Shown here: positions 54,143 through 61,930 of the stretch, in pieces
Layout: each line of letters begins with the position of its first letter
Position numbering within the stretch: the stretch's first letter is position 1
Source: Actinosynnema pretiosum
GTDB taxonomy: Bacteria > Actinomycetota > Actinomycetes > Mycobacteriales > Pseudonocardiaceae
Direction of reading: 5' to 3'
NCBI RefSeq assembly: GCF_024171695.1
Contig: NZ_JAMTCF010000002.1
Location: 186,001-250,000 of the forward strand
Length of the DNA stretch: 64,000 nt
Made by a program: the position numbers and the translations under genes
Notes under the pieces: model-generated
Database searches by the model: none
What the model saw: the letters and a program-made list of their open reading frames with translations, nothing else
Told to the model about the DNA's origin: nothing

Positions 54143-55738
54143 TCAGACGAGCCAGACGGCGGTGTCCGGGGGGAGCTGGTCGCCGTCCATCGGCCCGCTG
54201 GAGAGCAGGACCTCGCCCGGCGGCAGCGGCACCGGTGCGCCCGAGGTGTTCAGGGCGCAGATCAGCCCCCCGCCCTTGCGGCGGAACGCGAAGCAGCCGG
54301 GGGGCGCCCCGTACCACTCCAGCTCGGTGCCGGACATGCCCTCGGTGGACTTCCGCAGCTCCAGCGCCTGCCGGTACAGCGACAGCATCGAGTCCGGGTC
54401 CTCCAGCTGCCGCTCGGCGGTCAGCCCGGCCCACTCCTCCGGCTGCGGCAGCCAGGTCCCGTGCCCGGAGGTGAACCCGAACGGCGGGGCCGAGCCCTCC
54501 CAGGGCAGCGGCACGCGGCAGCCGTCGCGGCCCCGGTCGGTGTGCCCGGAGCGCTCCCACGTCGGGTCCTGGAGCGCCCAGTCGGGCAGCTCCACGTTCG
54601 GCAGGCCCAGCTCCTCGCCGTTGTACAGGTAGACCACGCCCGGCAGCGCCAGCTGCACCAGCGCCATCGCCCGCGCCCGCTGCGCGCCCAGCGCGCCGCC
54701 GCCGTACCGGGTCACGTGCCGCACCACGTCGTGGTTGGACAGCGTCCAGGTCGGCGGGGTGCCGGTCGGCGCCACGGCGGCCAGCGCGTGCTCGATCGCC
54801 GCGCGCACCTGCTCGGCCTCGAACCCGGCCTGCACCAGGCGGAAGTTGAAGCCCAGGTGCAGCTCGTCCGGCCGCACGTAGCGGGCGAACCGGTCGTCGC
54901 CCTGCACCCAGATCTCGCCCACGGCCATCCGGCCGGGGTAGGAGTCGATCACCTTCCGGATCATCCGGTGGTGCTCGTGCACGCCGTCGTCGTCGAACCT
55001 CGGGTCGAGCGCGTTGTCGTGCAGCACCCCGGAGGCCTGCTCGGCGCGCACGTCCATGTCCGGCAGGCCGTGCGGCTTGGCCATGCCGTGCGCGACGTCG
55101 ATCCGGAACCCGTCGACGCCCCGGTCCAACCAGAACCGCAGGGTCCGCGCCAGGTCGGCGGGCACCTCCGGGTTGTCCCAGTTCAGGTCCGGCTGCTCCG
55201 GCGCGAACAGGTGCAGGTACCACTGGCCGTCCGCGACCCGCGTCCACGCCGGGCCGCCGAAGATGCTGGTCCAGTTGTTCGGCGGCTGCGAGCCGTCGAA
55301 GCCCTGCCCGTCGCGGAAGATGTAGCGGTTCCGCTCGGGGCTGCCCGGCCCGGCCAGCAGCGCGGCCTGGAACCACTCGTGCCGGTCGCTGCTGTGGTTC
55401 GGCACCAGGTCGACGGTGATCTTCATGTTGTGCTCGTGGGCCTCGGCGACCAGCCGGTCGAACGCGGCCAGGTCGCCGAACAGCGGGTCGACGTCGCGCG
55501 GGTCCGCGACGTCGTAGCCGTGGTCGGCCATCGGGGAGGTGTAGAACGGCGTGAGCCACAGGGCGTCGACGCCCAGCAGTTCGAGGTAGCCGAGCCGGGA
55601 GCGGATGCCGTCCAGATCACCGACCCCGTCGCCGTTCGAGTCGGCGAACGAGCGGACGTAGACCTGGTAGAAGACGGCGTCGTGCCACCAGGCTGACTCG
55701 TCGGCCTGCTCGGGGCTGAGGTCGGAGGAACGTCGCAC
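54143..55738 (-). CDS. aglA: GH13 alpha-glucosidase
   Basis: This 531-residue cytoplasmic enzyme cleaves terminal alpha-glucosidic bonds of maltose or isomaltose-type oligosaccharides. The N-terminus WWHDAVFYQVYVRSFADSNG is typical of GH13_23/30 enzymes; conserved regions are DLVPNHSSD, GFRIDVAHGM, GEIWV and SNHDV. No signal peptide is seen, unlike the secreted amylase, so it would digest imported maltodextrins. It corresponds in position to mycobacterial aglA (Rv2471) beside glbO. The GTG start at 55738 lies about 7 nt after AGGATG. Confidence 0.93.
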   Translation of the reverse strand: MRRSSDLSPEQADESAWWHDAVFYQVYVRSFADSNGDGVGDLDGIRSRLGYLELLGVDALWLTPFYTSPMADHGYDVADPRDVDPLFGDLAAFDRLVAEAHEHNMKITVDLVPNHSSDRHEWFQAALLAGPGSPERNRYIFRDGQGFDGSQPPNNWTSIFGGPAWTRVADGQWYLHLFAPEQPDLNWDNPEVPADLARTLRFWLDRGVDGFRIDVAHGMAKPHGLPDMDVRAEQASGVLHDNALDPRFDDDGVHEHHRMIRKVIDSYPGRMAVGEIWVQGDDRFARYVRPDELHLGFNFRLVQAGFEAEQVRAAIEHALAAVAPTGTPPTWTLSNHDVVRHVTRYGGGALGAQRARAMALVQLALPGVVYLYNGEELGLPNVELPDWALQDPTWERSGHTDRGRDGCRVPLPWEGSAPPFGFTSGHGTWLPQPEEWAGLTAERQLEDPDSMLSLYRQALELRKSTEGMSGTELEWYGAPPGCFAFRRKGGGLICALNTSGAPVPLPPGEVLLSSGPMDGDQLPPDTAVWLV

Positions 55739-55815
55739 GAGGGTTCATCCTGCCATTCGGTGTGGTCGGCCGGGACCCGGTCGGGGCAGTCGCGGGAGTG
55801 CGGTCGGGGTACCGC

Positions 55816-56217
55816 TCAGCCCCAGGTGTTGACCAGGCTGTTCGCGGCCATCTCCAGGTACCCCCACAGCTGCTCCCGCTGCTGGGGCGTGAGGTCGGCC
55901 TCGTCCACGCCGACCTTGGCGCAGCGCAGCCAGGCGTCCCGCTCCCTCGGCCCGATCTCGAACGGCATGTGCCGCATCCGCAGCCGGGGGTGGCCCCTGC
56001 GCTCGGAGTAGGTGTGCGGGCCGCCCCAGTACTGCATGAGGAAGAGCCGGAACCGCTCCTCGGCGGGCCCCAGGTCCTGCTCCGGGTACATCGGCCGCAG
56101 CACCTCGTCCTTGGCGACCTCCTCGTAGAAGCGGGCGACGATGCGGCGGAACGTCTCGTACCCGCCCACCGCTTCGTAGAAGTTCTCCGGCGTGGTCACC
56201 CGTCCATCCTGACTCAC
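55816..56217 (-). CDS. glbO: group II truncated hemoglobin (trHbO)
   Basis: This 133-residue haem protein has [35 protein letters not shown], a proximal histidine in [10 protein letters not shown], and the Trp G8 in RDAWLRC, all features of GlbO. It binds O2 and may detoxify NO or peroxide at the membrane. In actinobacteria it sits beside an alpha-glucosidase gene, as here. GTG 56217 or GTG 56199 could be the start; the family length fits either. Confidence 0.92.
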   Translation of the reverse strand: MSQDGRVTTPENFYEAVGGYETFRRIVARFYEEVAKDEVLRPMYPEQDLGPAEERFRLFLMQYWGGPHTYSERRGHPRLRMRHMPFEIGPRERDAWLRCAKVGVDEADLTPQQREQLWGYLEMAANSLVNTWG

Positions 56218-56248
56218 CGCCGCCCGCGAGCGCGCACGGGGGCGGCCA

Positions 56249-57226
56249 TCAGGACTTCTTGATCACGGGCGTCGGCGTGCCGTAGTTGCGGGGCGGGGCG
56301 GGCGTCACGGAGGGCGCCGTCGCGGCGGCCGGGCTCAGCGAGATGCCCTGGTCCTCCAGCGCGGGCATCAGCTTCGCCCGCAGCGCCCGCTGCACCGCCC
56401 ACTGGCGGCCCGGCCGCACCTTCGTCGTCACCCGGATGGTCAGGCCCTCCGGGGTGACCTTCTCCACACCGAGCACGTCCGGCTTCGCGATCACGTCGTC
56501 GGACAGCGGCTCGGACTCGGTCGCCTCGGCGGCGGCCTTGGACAGGATCGCGGTGACGTCGGCCAGGTTCGCGCCGTACGCCAGCGGCAGGTCCACCACC
56601 GCCACGGCGAAGCCCTGCGAGGAGTTGCCCACCCGCAGGATCTCGCCGTTGCGCACGTACCAGACGGTGCCGTTGGTGTCCCGGATCGTGGTGATCCGCA
56701 GGCCGACGCTCTCCACGGTGCCGGTGGCCGGGCCGAGGTCGACCACGTCGCCGACGCCGTACTGGTCCTCCAGCATCATGAACATGCCGGACAGGAAGTC
56801 CTTCACCAGGTTCTGGGCGCCGAAGCCGATCGCGACGCCCAGGATGCCCGCGGAGGTCAGGATCGGCGCGACGTTCATGCCCAGCTCGGTGAGCACCTGG
56901 ATGAACGCCACGCCGAACACGACCATCGTGACGACGGACTTGAGGACCGAGCCGATGGTGCGGGCGCGCTGCTCGCGGCGCTCGGACACCAGCGCGCCCA
57001 GCGCCTGCGGGGCCCGCTCGCGCAGCGGTCGCAGCAGCCGGGGCTTGCGGTCCTTGCCGTTCCCGCCGAGGGTGAGCCGGTCGATCAACCGCCGGAGCAG
57101 GAACCGGACGATCACGGCGATCAGCACCGTGAGCGTGATCCGGATCGCGCCCTCCGCGAGCTTCGGCCCGTTCTCCACCCACCAGTCAACGGCCAACGTC
57201 GACTTCACGTCGTCCACGACCTCCAC
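56249..57226 (-). CDS. MscS-family mechanosensitive channel
   Basis: This 325-residue membrane protein should open under membrane tension to release solutes in osmotic downshock. Hydrophobic helices lie at about 30-50 and 95-115, followed by the pore helix region [20 protein letters not shown] and the beta-domain with [20 protein letters not shown]. The C-terminal tail is Pro/Ala/Thr-rich. The GTG at 57226 is 8 nt after GGGAGG, better supported than TTG 57253. It has no counterpart at this place in the mycobacterial block. Confidence 0.9.
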   Translation of the reverse strand: MEVVDDVKSTLAVDWWVENGPKLAEGAIRITLTVLIAVIVRFLLRRLIDRLTLGGNGKDRKPRLLRPLRERAPQALGALVSERREQRARTIGSVLKSVVTMVVFGVAFIQVLTELGMNVAPILTSAGILGVAIGFGAQNLVKDFLSGMFMMLEDQYGVGDVVDLGPATGTVESVGLRITTIRDTNGTVWYVRNGEILRVGNSSQGFAVAVVDLPLAYGANLADVTAILSKAAAEATESEPLSDDVIAKPDVLGVEKVTPEGLTIRVTTKVRPGRQWAVQRALRAKLMPALEDQGISLSPAAATAPSVTPAPPRNYGTPTPVIKKS

Positions 57227-57277
57227 CTGCGAATCCTCCCTAGCGGCTGACAACCCGGCGGTCCACGGCCCAGCGGC

Positions 57278-59395
57278 TCACAGCTCCAGGCCGGTCGCCC
57301 ACGCCAGGAACGACACCTGGTCCGCGGCCAGCGCGACCGACCTGCTCACCGACCGGCCCGCGTGGCCGACCTCGGTCTCCCGGCGGATCAGCACCGGGTG
57401 CTTGACCGGATCGCTCGCCGTGGCGGCCTGGAGGGCCGCGCACATCTTGCGGGCGTGGTTGGGGTCGACCCGGCTGTCCGACTCGAACACCGTGAACAGC
57501 ACCGAAGGGTACTCAACTCCGGGTGCGACCCGGTGGTACGGAGAGTAGGACAGCAGCCAGCCCAGCTCCTCCGGGACGGCCGCGCTGCCGTACTCCTCGG
57601 CCCACAGCCTGCCCAGCAGGAACCGCTCGTACCGGACCATGTCGAGCAGCGGCGCCGAGCAGACCACCGCCGCGTACAGCTCCGGCCGCTGGGTCAGCGC
57701 GGCCCCGACCAGCAGTCCGCCGTTGGACCCACCCATGATCGCCAGTTGCTGCGGGGTCGTCCACCCCTGTCCCACCAGGTGCTCGGCGGCGGCGTGGAAG
57801 TCGTCGAACACGTTCTGCTTGCGCTCGCGCCTGCCCGCCCGGTGCCACTCCTCGCCCTCCTCGTCACCGCCGCGCAGCGACACGTGCGCCCACACCCCGC
57901 CCGCCTCGGCCCAGGCCAGCGCGGTCGAGGTGTAGCCGGGGCCCCGGCCGACGGCGAAGCCGCCGTAGCCGGTGAGCAGCGCGGGCCTGGGCAGGTCGGG
58001 CTCGGCCGAGCCCGCGACCAGGAACATCCGCACGGTGGTGCCGTCCGGCGAGGTGAACTCGACCTGCCGGGTGGTCACGTCCGGCAGCCGCACCGAGCCG
58101 GGGTTGGGGGTGTCCAGGACGGTCTCGCCGGTCGAGATCGAGAAGCGGTGCACGGACACCGGCGTGGCGAAGTCGGTCCAGCCGAACCACAGCCGGTCGT
58201 CGTCCGGGTCGGTGAGCGCGTCGGTGGTCGTCCAGCCGTGCACCGAGCCCGTGCCCGGCGTCGGGATCTCGCGCACGTGCGCCCCGGACGCGTCGTGCAG
58301 GTGCAGCTCGGACACCGCGTGCCGGGTGCGCAGCAGCACCAGCGACCCCGCCACCAGGCCCGAGCCCTCCAGCACCGAGTCCTGCTGCTCGGGCACCAGC
58401 TCGGTCCAGTCCTCGGGCGCGCCGGGGTCGGCCGGGTCGGTGACGCACAGCCGGAACCTCGGGGCGCCCAGGCTCGTGGTCAGGTACAGCCTGCCGTCGC
58501 GGGCCACCGACGCGCCGGTCCGCGCGCCCGCGTCGGCGGTGATCACCGGGCGCAGGCCGCCGCCTGCCGGTGAGTCGGACGCGGCCAGGTCCGCGATCCA
58601 CACCGAGTTGTGCTGCACCGTGCCCGCCGCGCCGCTGACCACCAGCCAGCGGCCGTCCGCCGACACCGACAGGCCGTAGTAGTAGGTGTGGTCCAGCTCG
58701 TCGCCGTGCACGTTCGCGTCGGTCGACGGGTCGGCGCCCACCCGGTGCCGCCACACCCTGCGGTGGAACAGCCGCTCGTCCTCCGGCACCAGCTCGGGGG
58801 CGAGCTGCCGCACGTAGAAGAACTCCTCGCCGCCGGGCAGCCAGCCGACGGGGGAGTAGCGGCAGCGGTCGATCGGGCCCTCGACCAGCTCGCCGGAGTC
58901 CACGTCCAGCACGTGCAGCAGCGAGTGCTCGTCGCCGCCCACCGACACCTGGTAGGCCAGCCGGGTCCCCTCGCGCGAGGGCGACCAGCCGTCCAGGGTC
59001 GTCGCGCCGGTCGGGTCCAGCGCCACCGGGTCGAGCAGCACCCGCTCCGAGCCGTCCGGCTCGCGCACGCGCAGCACGGCGTGGTCCTGGTCGGGGTCGC
59101 GGCGGGTGAAGAACGCGCGGCCCGCCCGCCACACCGGCGCGCCGACCGACCCGGTGCGGCTCAGCTCGGCCAGCCGGGCGGCCAGCGCCTCGCGGCCGGG
59201 CAGCGCGCCCAGCCAGGACGCGGTCAGCTCGTCCTGCGCCGCGGACCAGCGCTCGGTCTCGGGGGCGGCCGGGTCCTCCAGCCAGCGGTACGGGTCGGCG
59301 ACCCGGCGCCCGTGCAGGTCCTCGACGAGGTCCAGCCGGGTGGCCGGTGGGTACGCGGGCGTCGCGGGCAGTGTCGCGGGACTGTGCTCGGTCAC
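57278..59395 (-). CDS. prolyl oligopeptidase family (S9A) serine peptidase
   Basis: This 705-residue cytoplasmic enzyme has an N-terminal propeller starting DLHGRRVADPYRWLEDP and a C-terminal alpha/beta hydrolase domain. Catalytic residues are Ser in IMGGSNGGLL, Asp in ESDSRVDPNHA and His in EVGHAGRS. It cleaves proline-containing peptides, which would yield proline for the catabolic operon at 7-10 kb; that link is inference. The GTG start has TACGCT 7 nt upstream, so the mRNA is probably leaderless. Length matches the family (about 700). Confidence 0.94.
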   Translation of the reverse strand: MTEHSPATLPATPAYPPATRLDLVEDLHGRRVADPYRWLEDPAAPETERWSAAQDELTASWLGALPGREALAARLAELSRTGSVGAPVWRAGRAFFTRRDPDQDHAVLRVREPDGSERVLLDPVALDPTGATTLDGWSPSREGTRLAYQVSVGGDEHSLLHVLDVDSGELVEGPIDRCRYSPVGWLPGGEEFFYVRQLAPELVPEDERLFHRRVWRHRVGADPSTDANVHGDELDHTYYYGLSVSADGRWLVVSGAAGTVQHNSVWIADLAASDSPAGGGLRPVITADAGARTGASVARDGRLYLTTSLGAPRFRLCVTDPADPGAPEDWTELVPEQQDSVLEGSGLVAGSLVLLRTRHAVSELHLHDASGAHVREIPTPGTGSVHGWTTTDALTDPDDDRLWFGWTDFATPVSVHRFSISTGETVLDTPNPGSVRLPDVTTRQVEFTSPDGTTVRMFLVAGSAEPDLPRPALLTGYGGFAVGRGPGYTSTALAWAEAGGVWAHVSLRGGDEEGEEWHRAGRRERKQNVFDDFHAAAEHLVGQGWTTPQQLAIMGGSNGGLLVGAALTQRPELYAAVVCSAPLLDMVRYERFLLGRLWAEEYGSAAVPEELGWLLSYSPYHRVAPGVEYPSVLFTVFESDSRVDPNHARKMCAALQAATASDPVKHPVLIRRETEVGHAGRSVSRSVALAADQVSFLAWATGLEL

Positions 59396-59548
59396 CTCGC
59401 CGAGCGTAGCCCCGCCGTTGAAAACGATCGCCGATAGGAGGCGGCGCGTCGGGGATCGGGCTTCCGGTCGACGACAGGTCGCATATCACAGGTGATTTTT
59501 GGGGGTGAAGTGTGGTCTGCTAGGCGCAGAACCGGTGGAGGTGGTCGC

Positions 59549-60211
59549 GTGCCAGACCGACAACCCACCCCGATCGGCGCCCTGGTGAACGCCGGGATCG
59601 CGCCGCCGGCCCCGTCCGGCCAAAAACAGCCAGGTGTGCACGCTGTGGCCGGTGGGGAGGGGTCCGGGTCGGTGGTCACGCCGATCGTGTTCCCCTGGGG
59701 TAGACGCAAGGTGCTGCTGCTCAACACGACCTTCGAGCCCCTGACCGCGCTGCCGCTGCGCCGCGCCGTCGTGCTCGTGGTCTGCGGCAAGGCCGAGGTG
59801 GTGCACGGGGACCCGGACGGGACCGTGCTGCACTCCTCGACGGCCGAGGTGCTCGTGCCCTCGGTGATCAGGCTGAGCAACCACGTCCGGGTGCCCTACC
59901 GCGGGCGCGTGCCGCTGACCAGGGCGGGGCTGATGCACCGCGACCGGTACCGGTGCGCCTACTGCGGCGGGCGGGCCGAGACGATCGACCACGTCGTGCC
60001 GAGGAGCCGGGGCGGCCCCCACACGTGGACCAACTGCGTGGCGTGCTGCGCCAAGTGCAACCACCGCAAGGCCGACAAGCTGCTGTCGGAGCTGGGGTGG
60101 CGGTTGCGCGTGGTGCCCGCCGCGCCCAGGGGCCCGCACTGGCGGCTCCTGGCCGGGGTGACCGAGGCCGACCCGCAGTGGCTCCCGTACCTGGGGGAAC
60201 CGGCTGCTTAG
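59549..60211 (+). CDS. HNH endonuclease domain protein (Rv2469c-like)
   Basis: This 220-residue protein has a core beginning RKVLLLNTTFEPLTALPLRR and a zinc-HNH domain: CAYCGGRAETIDHVVPRSRG, then CVACCAKCNHRKADKLLSEL, with CxxC pairs and a catalytic His. It is a conserved single-copy actinobacterial protein beside GlbO and PepN; its cellular role is unknown. The first 50 residues are low complexity. GTG 59549 follows GGAGG at 7 nt; an upstream ATG at 59492 lacks a ribosome site. Confidence 0.88.
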   Translation: MPDRQPTPIGALVNAGIAPPAPSGQKQPGVHAVAGGEGSGSVVTPIVFPWGRRKVLLLNTTFEPLTALPLRRAVVLVVCGKAEVVHGDPDGTVLHSSTAEVLVPSVIRLSNHVRVPYRGRVPLTRAGLMHRDRYRCAYCGGRAETIDHVVPRSRGGPHTWTNCVACCAKCNHRKADKLLSELGWRLRVVPAAPRGPHWRLLAGVTEADPQWLPYLGEPAA

Positions 60212-60230
60212 GGGCTGACCCGGCCCCCTC

Positions 60231-60761
60231 TCACGCGGCGAGCGCGGTGATGCGCACGCTGTCGTCCTGGCGCGCCGTGATGCGGACGCTGTCGTCGTCG
60301 CGCGCCGTGATGCGCACCGAGTCGTCGTGCGCGGTGATGCGGACGCTGTCGTCGTGCGCGGTGATGCGCACCGAGTCGTCCGCCGCCGTGATGCGCACGG
60401 ACCCGTCGTCCTGCCGCGCCGTGATGCGGACCGAGTCGTCGGCCGCCGTGATCCGGACCGAGTCGTCACGCCCCGTGATCCGCACGCTCCCGCCCGCCGT
60501 GATCCGCACGCTGTCGTCCGCACTGGTGCGGAGAGGGCCCGGCGCGCCCTCGAAGCGCCGGTCGGCCGCCGCGGTGCGCGCGCTGCCCAGGCAGGTGATC
60601 CGGACGGAGTCGGTCGCCGTGATGCGGACGGACTCGTCCGCCGTGCCGAGAGCGGCTCTGGCGGTCGCCGCGAACCGCCGAGTGGCCGTAACAGATTGCG
60701 TCCAGTGGGTGTCCGGCAAAAGGGTGACGACAACAGCCTGGGGGGACTCCGAGGTGTACAT
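60231..60761 (-). CDS. SVRIT-repeat protein of unknown function (176 aa)
   Basis: I know of no family like this. Residues 1-40 are non-repetitive (MYTSESPQAVVVTLLPDTHW at the start). From 42 to 173 the chain is almost entirely a short repeat, DDSVRITA plus 0-3 linking residues: twelve exact SVRIT copies (at 44, 52, 84, 92, 101, 110, 121, 130, 139, 148, 158 and 168) and one decayed SART at 60. Spacing is 8-11, mostly 9. Each unit suggests a five-residue strand and an Asp-Asp turn. No signal or membrane helix is present. The ATG follows GGAAGG by 6 nt. It lies alone on this strand between the HNH and ctaJ genes. Confidence 0.65.
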   Translation of the reverse strand: MYTSESPQAVVVTLLPDTHWTQSVTATRRFAATARAALGTADESVRITATDSVRITCLGSARTAAADRRFEGAPGPLRTSADDSVRITAGGSVRITGRDDSVRITAADDSVRITARQDDGSVRITAADDSVRITAHDDSVRITAHDDSVRITARDDDSVRITARQDDSVRITALAA

Positions 60762-61083
60762 GTCGTGCCTTCCGTGGCTCAATGTGTGGGATTTGCCAAC
60801 CTGGGGCGGAACCGCAAGGTCCGTACAGGTGAAAAGTTAGAAGGCTTGACCGGGAAGGACAAGACGCCAAACCGGCACCCGTCCACACCCGTCCGGTGGC
60901 AGACCGTCCGGCCGTGCGGGATGCTGCGCCCGGCTCGGGGCGCTGGGCCGAACGGTTGCCGGAGCCCTCGTGGCGCGGCTCGGCCGTTCACAGCCGGGAG
61001 ACCCCTGGGGTCGCCCGCTGACCAGCGAAGGGGCGCTCGCCCCCGATCGGACGGCGCGCGGCTGATCGGTTACGGTAGCGGCC
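60762..61083. other. intergenic region between SVRIT-repeat gene and ctaJ
   Basis: No supported gene is present. It contains the divergent promoters: TACGGT at 61071-61076 is the probable -10 of ctaJ. A plus-strand frame running through from the repeat gene is a shadow of the repeats. Confidence 0.5.
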
Positions 61084-61326
61084 GTGACCATCGTGGAGAC
61101 CGTTCTCGTCTTCGCGCTGATCCCGCTGGCCCTCTTCGGCGTGATCGCGCTACTGACGCTGAGGCGGAAGACGAACCGCGTCCAGCGCTACCGACCGGGC
61201 CAGGAGTGGACCCACCCGCCGGTCTGGTGGAGCGCGAACGCGGTGGGACAGCAGGCGACCAGCAGCACCGGGACCGCTCAGGCGGCAGGCGGAACGGCCA
61301 GGGGAGGCGCTCGTGGGAGCTGGTGA
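61084..61326 (+). CDS. ctaJ: small membrane protein, probable aa3 oxidase subunit CtaJ
   Basis: This 80-residue protein has one N-terminal transmembrane helix (about 4-25) followed by RRKTNRVQRYRPGQEWTHPP and VWWSAN, the pattern of the actinobacterial cytochrome aa3 accessory subunit CtaJ seen in the mycobacterial bcc-aa3 supercomplex. In mycobacteria it lies next to the Rv2468c and Rv2469c homologues, as here. The C-terminal 25 residues are Gly/Ala/Ser-rich and variable. TACGGT lies 7 nt before the GTG (leaderless). The stop overlaps the next gene by 14 nt. Confidence 0.75.
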   Translation: MTIVETVLVFALIPLALFGVIALLTLRRKTNRVQRYRPGQEWTHPPVWWSANAVGQQATSSTGTAQAAGGTARGGARGSW

Positions 61327-61789
61327 GGTGGCCCGTCCCGCGATCGACCCGGCGGACCTGAAGCCCGGTGAGGCGATCACCGGCAGCGGCCGGATCTCCG
61401 CGGCGCGGATGCACGAGGCCCAGACCCCGAGCCTGCCGTTCACGCCGGTGCAGCTCGCCGCCCTGGACGACGCCCTGACCCTGGCCAGCCGCACGACCGG
61501 CCTGGACTTCAGCGTCTACCTGGGCGAGCTGGGCGGCAAGGAGAGCAGGGCGAAGGCGGAGCAGCTGCACGCCTCGACCCCGAGGCCGTCGACCGCCGTG
61601 CTGGTCGCGGTGTCGCCCGGCGAGCGCGTGGTCGAGGTCGTGACCGGAGAGGAAGCGCACCGCAGGCTGGCCGACCGGGGCGCGAAGCTCGCGGTCATGA
61701 GCATGATCGCCTCCTTCAAGGAGGGCGACCTGTCCGGCGGCATCGTCGGCGGGCTGCGAATGCTGACGGACCAGGCAGGCAGAAAGTAA
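61313..61789 (+). CDS. DUF5130 (TPM-domain-like) protein
   Basis: This 158-residue protein has SGRISAARMHEAQTPSLPFT, then LDDALTLASRTTGLDFSVYL and VLVAVSPGERVVEVVTGEEA, a pattern of DUF5130 related to TPM domains. It matches Rv2468c in position and type. There is no signal peptide. Its GTG start lies within the 3' end of ctaJ, so the two are co-translated. Function is unknown; association with respiration is suggested only by the neighbour. Confidence 0.8.
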   Translation: MGAGEVARPAIDPADLKPGEAITGSGRISAARMHEAQTPSLPFTPVQLAALDDALTLASRTTGLDFSVYLGELGGKESRAKAEQLHASTPRPSTAVLVAVSPGERVVEVVTGEEAHRRLADRGAKLAVMSMIASFKEGDLSGGIVGGLRMLTDQAGRK

Positions 61790-61803
61790 GTACCCCCGAA
61801 CAC

Positions 61804-61840
61804 CGAGAGCCCCGGTGGACACCGTCCACCGGGGCTCTCG
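61804..61840. terminator. 17-bp hairpin after DUF5130
   Basis: CGAGAGCCCCGGTGGAC and its exact complement are separated by only three bases. This is the longest perfect stem in the window and ends the ctaJ-DUF5130 transcript. Confidence 0.88.
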
Positions 61841-61859
61841 CACGTCAGCACCCGTGAAG

Positions 61860-61922
61860 ACGCCGAGGAGCGGTGCCTGCGCAGAGACGCTTTTCCTCTG
61901 CGCAGGCAGGCCTCCTCGGCGT
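61860..61922 (-). terminator. two-tier hairpin after pepN
   Basis: An outer stem ACGCCGAGGAG (61860-61870)/CTCCTCGGCGT (61912-61922) encloses an inner stem GCCTGCGCAGAG (61875-61886)/CTCTGCGCAGGC (61896-61907). It lies just past the pepN stop. Confidence 0.8.
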
Positions 61923-61930
61923 TAGGAGTG

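Noticed and set aside
60239..60530. Regularly spaced repeats resembling a CRISPR array
   Set aside because: Units are 24-33 bp with no unique spacers, and they translate in one frame as SVRIT repeats. No cas genes are nearby.
60327..61361. Long plus-strand frame across the repeat region
   Set aside because: It is a shadow of the repeats (Arg/Asp/His rich), lacks a ribosome site, and runs through the ctaJ promoter and gene in the wrong frame.
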